A stretch of DNA of 37,053 nucleotides from positions 1 to 37,053 of the forward strand of contig JAVHMA010000030.1 of NCBI GenBank assembly GCA_031081715.1, in the 5' to 3' direction. Position 1 is the stretch's first letter; each line of letters begins with the position of its first letter. This document shows, one piece after another, positions 33,484-37,053 of this stretch. Under the pieces are notes generated by a model. The model did not search any database. It was not told the DNA's origin and saw nothing but the letters and a program-made list of their open reading frames with translations. The position numbers were made by a program, and so were the translations under genes. The DNA is from Armatimonadota bacterium (GTDB lineage: Bacteria; Sysuimicrobiota; Sysuimicrobiia; Sysuimicrobiales; Humicultoraceae).

Positions 33484-34295
33484 CCGATCCGGCATCCGAC
33501 GTCGCGCGGGCCTGGTGGCGGACGGCCATCGTCGATGTCGCCCCCGGGATGATCCGCATCCGCGGATACCCGATCGAACAGCTCATCGGAGGGGTTCCCT
33601 TCCCGGTCATGATCTGGTTGATGTTGCGCGGGGAGCTGCCTACCGATGCACAGGCCGCGCTACTGGACGCGGCGCTGGTCGCCGCGGTCGATCATGGGCC
33701 GCAGGCCCCCTCCATCGCGATCGCGCGAATGACGGCCACCTGCGGGCTCGGGCTGAACGGCGCGGTGGCTGCGGGCGTGAACGCCCTGGGGGACGTGCAC
33801 GGTGGGGCCGGGCAGCAGTGCATGGAGCTGTACAATGCTGTGGCTGATGCGTGGACTGGCGGCGTGTCGCTGGCGCATGCCGTGGACACCCACCTCGGCG
33901 CCGTCCGCGGCTACGTTCCAGGCTTCGGCCATCGGTTTCACCCGGTCGATCCCCGGGCCAGGCGCCTGCTCGACCTCGTTGAGCAGGCGGCTTCGGCCGG
34001 CGCAGTCTCCGGCCGGTTCGCTGCGATCGGTCGGGCGATCGAAGCATGGCTCGCCCGGCGCAAGAGGCGGCCGGTTCCCATGAACATCGACGGTGCCACA
34101 GCGGTCGTGTTCTGCGAGCTGGGCTTCCCGCCGGACCTGGGCCGGGGACTCTTCATCCTCTCGCGCACCGTCGGCATCGTGGCGCATGCCTGGGAGCAGA
34201 CGCGCCAGGGCGAGCGCATCAAGGGCCCCATGCCGCCGCAGGTCGGCTACACGTACGAGGGGCCAGCACCCCGATCGTACGCGGCGGGCGCTTGA
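33480..34295 (+). CDS. Citryl-CoA lyase / short citrate-synthase-like protein
   Basis: A 271-residue member of the citrate synthase superfamily that has only the core. It keeps the three catalytic positions: His in LGDVHGGAGQQCMELY, His in VPGFGHRFHPVDPRA, and Asp in MNIDGATAVVF, then the LSRTVGIVAHAWEQ segment. Short forms like this include citryl-CoA lyase, which splits citryl-CoA to acetyl-CoA and oxaloacetate. Together with the CoA-transferase it suggests activation and cleavage of a tricarboxylate or a related acid. ATG 33480 overlaps the previous stop (ATGA) with GGGGAGGG upstream. Confidence 0.88.
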   Translation: MTDPASDVARAWWRTAIVDVAPGMIRIRGYPIEQLIGGVPFPVMIWLMLRGELPTDAQAALLDAALVAAVDHGPQAPSIAIARMTATCGLGLNGAVAAGVNALGDVHGGAGQQCMELYNAVADAWTGGVSLAHAVDTHLGAVRGYVPGFGHRFHPVDPRARRLLDLVEQAASAGAVSGRFAAIGRAIEAWLARRKRRPVPMNIDGATAVVFCELGFPPDLGRGLFILSRTVGIVAHAWEQTRQGERIKGPMPPQVGYTYEGPAPRSYAAGA

Positions 34296-34323
34296 AACCC
34301 GCTACCCCACCGCCTAGGCTATC

Positions 34324-34338
34324 CCCTGACGGTCAGGG
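34324..34338. promoter_or_regulatory. 15-bp palindrome before the aroK/aroB fusion
   Basis: CCCTGACGGTCAGGG is a perfect inverted repeat around a central G, placed in the 55-nt gap upstream of the kinase/synthase fusion. It is the only sizeable gap in this part of the cluster. It could be an operator or a small attenuating hairpin; no clear promoter boxes accompany it. Confidence 0.5.
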
Positions 34339-34350
34339 AGGCTGGCTGAG

Positions 34351-35973
34351 GTGAGAGGTATTGCGCTGATCGGAATGCCTGCGACCGGAAAGAGTGCGGT
34401 CGGGCGGCAGCTCGCGTTGATTCTCGGTCTGCCCTTCGCGGACACGGACGAGATGATCGAGAGCCGCGAAGACGCCTCCATTGCGGAGATCTTCGAGACG
34501 CGCGGCGAGGCGGAGTTCCGTGCGCTGGAGGAAGCCTTGATCGCAAAGGTCGCCGCGGCGCCGGGCGTCGTGGCGACCGGCGGCGGGGTGGTGGAACGCG
34601 AGCACAACATGCGGGTCCTGCGGGACTGGGGGTGGGTTGTCGCGCTCGTCGCCTCGCCGGACGTCCTGGCGCGCCGGGTCGGGCGGGCCGATCAATGGCC
34701 GCTGCTGAAGGGCAACGTAACCGAGAATCTCGAGCGGCTGTGGAAGCGGCGCGAGCCGAAGTACCGGACCGCCGACCTCGTGGTGGATGTCGGGAACGAA
34801 GATGTGGACGGTGTCGTCCGGAAAGTCCTCGCGTTCCTGGCCGAGCGGGAGCCGGCGGCGTCGCTGGAGGTCCGTCCGGGTCAGGGGTCGCCCTACCGGG
34901 TGGTCGTGGGCGAAGGCATCCTGGGGCTAGCCGGGTACTACGCGCAGGAGGCGGGGCTGGCAGGGCGGATCGGTATCCTGGCGCCGCCCGCGGCCAGCCG
35001 GCGGTACGGCGAGCAACTGTGCGACGCGCTGCAGGGCACCGGGTTCACGCCCGTGCTCATCGAGATTCCGTCCGGGGAGAGCGCCAAGACCTGGGATGCC
35101 GTCGGCCGGCTCTGCGGCCGGCTGGTGCAGGAGCAGATCGACCGCACGGGATGCCTGATGGCGGTTGGCGGCGAGGAGACGCTCGACGTGGGCGGGTTCC
35201 TGGCCGCGACCTACATGCGCGGCATCCCCATCGTGCACGTTCCGACGACGCTGGTAGCGCAGCTCGACAGCTGCATCGGCGGCAAAGTCGCCCTCAATCA
35301 CGTCCGGGCTAAGAACCTGATCGGGCTCATTCATCACCCACGGCTGGCCGTGGTGGACGTGCAGGCCGCGCGGGCCAGCGGGGCCCGCTCCATCCGTGCC
35401 GGGCTGGCCGAGGCCGTCAAGTACGGGGTCATCGCGGATGCTGAGCTGTTCGGCTTCCTCGAGGAGCACGCCGGGGCGCTCGTGGAGACCGATGGGCGCC
35501 AGCTCGCGGATCTGGTCGCCTGGTGCCTGCGGGTCAAGGCACGCTTCGTGGAGGAGGATGAACTGGGCACCGGCCGCCGGATGTTGCTCAACTATGGGCA
35601 CACCTTCGGGTATGCGATCGAGGCATCCACGGGATTCCGCCGGTACACCCATGGCGAGGCAGTGGCCATCGGCATGACGCTGGCCGCCCGGGTCGCGGCC
35701 GCCATGGGCCTGGCGCCGGCATCGCTGGAGGCCAGGCAGACCGCACTGCTGCGGCGGTTCGGTCTGCCATGCGACTTTTCCGGTGTGGCGGCGGCGCGGC
35801 TGGTGGAAGCGCTGTGGCGCGACAAGAAGCGGCAGGGGGACCGCCTGCGCTTCGTGCTGCCTACCGGGATCGGCCGCGGGGAGGTTCGCAGCGACGTGCC
35901 GATCGACCTGGTGGCACGCGTCGTGCACGAGCACGCCGCCCCCGCAGAGGCGCCCCTCGGCACGGGACCATAG
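34351..35973 (+). CDS. Shikimate kinase-dehydroquinate synthase-like fusion with altered motifs
   Basis: A 540-residue fusion. Residues 1-170 are a shikimate-kinase domain: Walker A GMPATGKS (8-15), DTD (31-33), R57 in EFRALEE and ATGGGVV. However, the lid arginine of the usual RPLL is Trp116 (DQWPLLKGN). Residues about 175-530 are a dehydroquinate-synthase-like domain with zinc-site motifs LAEAVKYG, NYGHTFGYAIE and THGEAVAIG retained. The NAD loop reads VGGEETLDVGG (272-282) where the neighbouring aroB has LGGGVVGDLAG. So the third glycine is Glu275, and GGKVALNH replaces GGKTAVNH. AroKB fusions are known and bifunctional, but these substitutions suggest a changed substrate, altered cofactor use or loss of activity. 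GTG 34351 follows GGCTGAGGT. Confidence 0.88.
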   Translation: MRGIALIGMPATGKSAVGRQLALILGLPFADTDEMIESREDASIAEIFETRGEAEFRALEEALIAKVAAAPGVVATGGGVVEREHNMRVLRDWGWVVALVASPDVLARRVGRADQWPLLKGNVTENLERLWKRREPKYRTADLVVDVGNEDVDGVVRKVLAFLAEREPAASLEVRPGQGSPYRVVVGEGILGLAGYYAQEAGLAGRIGILAPPAASRRYGEQLCDALQGTGFTPVLIEIPSGESAKTWDAVGRLCGRLVQEQIDRTGCLMAVGGEETLDVGGFLAATYMRGIPIVHVPTTLVAQLDSCIGGKVALNHVRAKNLIGLIHHPRLAVVDVQAARASGARSIRAGLAEAVKYGVIADAELFGFLEEHAGALVETDGRQLADLVAWCLRVKARFVEEDELGTGRRMLLNYGHTFGYAIEASTGFRRYTHGEAVAIGMTLAARVAAAMGLAPASLEARQTALLRRFGLPCDFSGVAAARLVEALWRDKKRQGDRLRFVLPTGIGRGEVRSDVPIDLVARVVHEHAAPAEAPLGTGP

Positions 35974-37053
35974 GTGCGTCGCCTGCGCGTGGACCTCGGC
36001 CCGAGGTCCTACGACGTGCTCATCGGTGCCGGCGTGCTCCTCCTGGCGGGCGCAGACCTCCAAAGCATCGGCGCCAGGGGACAGGTGGCGATCATCACGC
36101 AACGCCCCCTGGTCGCGCGATTTGGTGCCCGGCTGGGGGCGGTGCTGGAAGGGGCCGGGTTCGCGGTCCGCACCTTCGTCGTGCCGACCGGCGAACGGGT
36201 CAAGAGCCTGCGGCAGGCGACGAACCTCGTCGACGCGCTCGGCACCGCGGGCTTTGCGCGGTCGGATACCATCATCGCCCTGGGCGGCGGCGTCGTGGGC
36301 GATCTGGCGGGCTTCGTCGCCGGCATCTACATGCGCGGCGTGCGTCTGGTGCAGATCCCCACGACCCTGCTGGCCCAGATCGACAGCGCCATTGGCGGCA
36401 AAACGGCGGTCAACCACTCGCGCGCGAAGAATCTCGTGGGCGTGTATCACCAACCGGCCCTGGTGATCGCCGATGTGGACACGCTGGCCTCGCTGCCTCG
36501 CGACGAGCGCAGGGCCGGGCTCGCCGAGGCCGTGAAGTACGGGATGGTGCTGGACGCCGACCTGTTCGATCGGCTGGCGCAGAGCGAGGCGGCAGCCGCG
36601 CTGTCAGGCACCCCTTCCTCGCTCGAGGAGATCGTCTACCGCTGCGCCGCGCTGAAAGTCCGCGTCGTCGCGGCCGACGAGCGGGAAGAGGGCCCGCGCG
36701 AGGTCCTCAACTACGGTCACACGGTCGGGCACGCGGTTGAGACGGCCTGCGCCGGGAGGTTCGTGCACGGAGAGGCGATCGCGGTCGGCATGCGCGTGGA
36801 GGCTGCCATTGCCGTGCGGCTCGGTGTGCTCGATCCTGGCGCCGCCGCGCGGCAGGACGCGCTGCTGCGGGGGTTGGGGCTGCCCACGGCTGTACCCTCC
36901 GTGCCGATCGCGGCGATCATGGACGCGATGCGTCTCGACAAGAAGCGCCGCGAAGGGAGGATTCGCTGTACCCTCCCCGAAGGCATCGGCCGTGCGCGGC
37001 TGGGCGTGGAGGTGCCCGAGGCGCTCGTCGAGGAGGTCGTGCGCGCGTGCCAG
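35974..37053 (+). CDS. aroB: 3-dehydroquinate synthase, end cut by window edge
   Basis: AroB cyclises DAHP to 3-dehydroquinate using NAD and a metal. The 360 codons visible are nearly the full family length; the stop lies beyond the window. Motifs are canonical: ALGGGVVGDLAGFVAGIYMR (from 102), IPTTLLAQIDSAIGGKTAVN, HSRAKNLVGVYHQP, RRAGLAEAVKYG, NYGHTVGHAVE and VHGEAVAVG, so the NAD loop and metal ligands are intact. GTG 35974 directly abuts the stop of the fusion gene. A normal dehydroquinate synthase next to a divergent paralogue implies a division of labour. Confidence 0.95.
   Translation, partial: MRRLRVDLGPRSYDVLIGAGVLLLAGADLQSIGARGQVAIITQRPLVARFGARLGAVLEGAGFAVRTFVVPTGERVKSLRQATNLVDALGTAGFARSDTIIALGGGVVGDLAGFVAGIYMRGVRLVQIPTTLLAQIDSAIGGKTAVNHSRAKNLVGVYHQPALVIADVDTLASLPRDERRAGLAEAVKYGMVLDADLFDRLAQSEAAAALSGTPSSLEEIVYRCAALKVRVVAADEREEGPREVLNYGHTVGHAVETACAGRFVHGEAIAVGMRVEAAIAVRLGVLDPGAAARQDALLRGLGLPTAVPSVPIAAIMDAMRLDKKRREGRIRCTLPEGIGRARLGVEVPEALVEEVVRACQ

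Overview
The window is a high-GC bacterial chromosome segment that carries the replication origin. Genes run leftward to the left of about 2.9 kb (rsmG, jag, yidC, yidD, rnpA, rpmH). The replication genes run rightward to its right (dnaA, dnaN, S4-domain yaaA, recF, dciA, remB-like, gyrB, gyrA). Between rpmH and dnaA lies a spacer with at least six DnaA-box-like 9-mers, followed by an unusual gene encoding a histidine-kinase-type ATPase domain fused to a winged helix. The jag-rsmG adjacency without mnmE/mnmG looks actinobacterial, while a DUF370 (RemB-like) gene between dciA and gyrB looks like Firmicutes. Neither solute-binding protein has a lipobox, which would suit an organism with a periplasm. 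I infer a deep-branching, uncultivated Terrabacteria-type lineage (for example near Sysuimicrobiota/Armatimonadota or GC-rich Firmicutes relatives), but the sequence does not settle this.

Region by region. 1-2.7 kb: ribosome/RNase P/membrane-insertion genes on the minus strand. 2.7-3.16 kb: oriC. 3.16-13.06 kb: ATPase-HTH gene and replication/gyrase block. 13.07-15.02 kb: M50 metalloprotease, tandem GNAT and DinB-like genes. 15.13-18.52 kb (minus): a peptide/nickel-type ABC importer (permeases and binding protein; no ATPases in the window). 18.65-22.96 kb: a GNAT remnant, an MFS transporter, a histidine phosphatase in divergent arrangement, chorismate synthase, a decayed NRPS fragment and a RimJ/L-type acetyltransferase.

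23.07-37.05 kb: one tightly packed, co-directional cluster of 13 genes. It encodes a tripartite tricarboxylate transporter (TctC-TctB-TctA), a CoA-acylating aldehyde dehydrogenase, a cupin, a type I 3-dehydroquinate dehydratase, a zinc alcohol dehydrogenase, a ThDP enzyme, an IclR regulator, a class III CoA-transferase, a citryl-CoA-lyase-like protein, a shikimate kinase/dehydroquinate-synthase-like fusion with altered key residues, and a canonical dehydroquinate synthase that runs off the window. Many junctions are 4-nt overlaps, so the genes are probably co-transcribed from a promoter/palindrome region at about 23.02 kb. The enzyme classes parallel the myo-inositol catabolic pathway (dehydrogenase, dehydratase, ThDP C-C cleaving enzyme, cupin, kinase, CoA-acylating dehydrogenase). 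I propose, as inference only, a previously undescribed route for an imported carbocyclic or tricarboxylic acid. This cluster is the best candidate for a new system in the window.

Two other recurring themes stand out. Several genes have good Shine-Dalgarno sequences but only near-cognate start codons (CTG, ATC). Symmetric divergent -10 elements sit very close to two start codons, suggesting leaderless transcripts.
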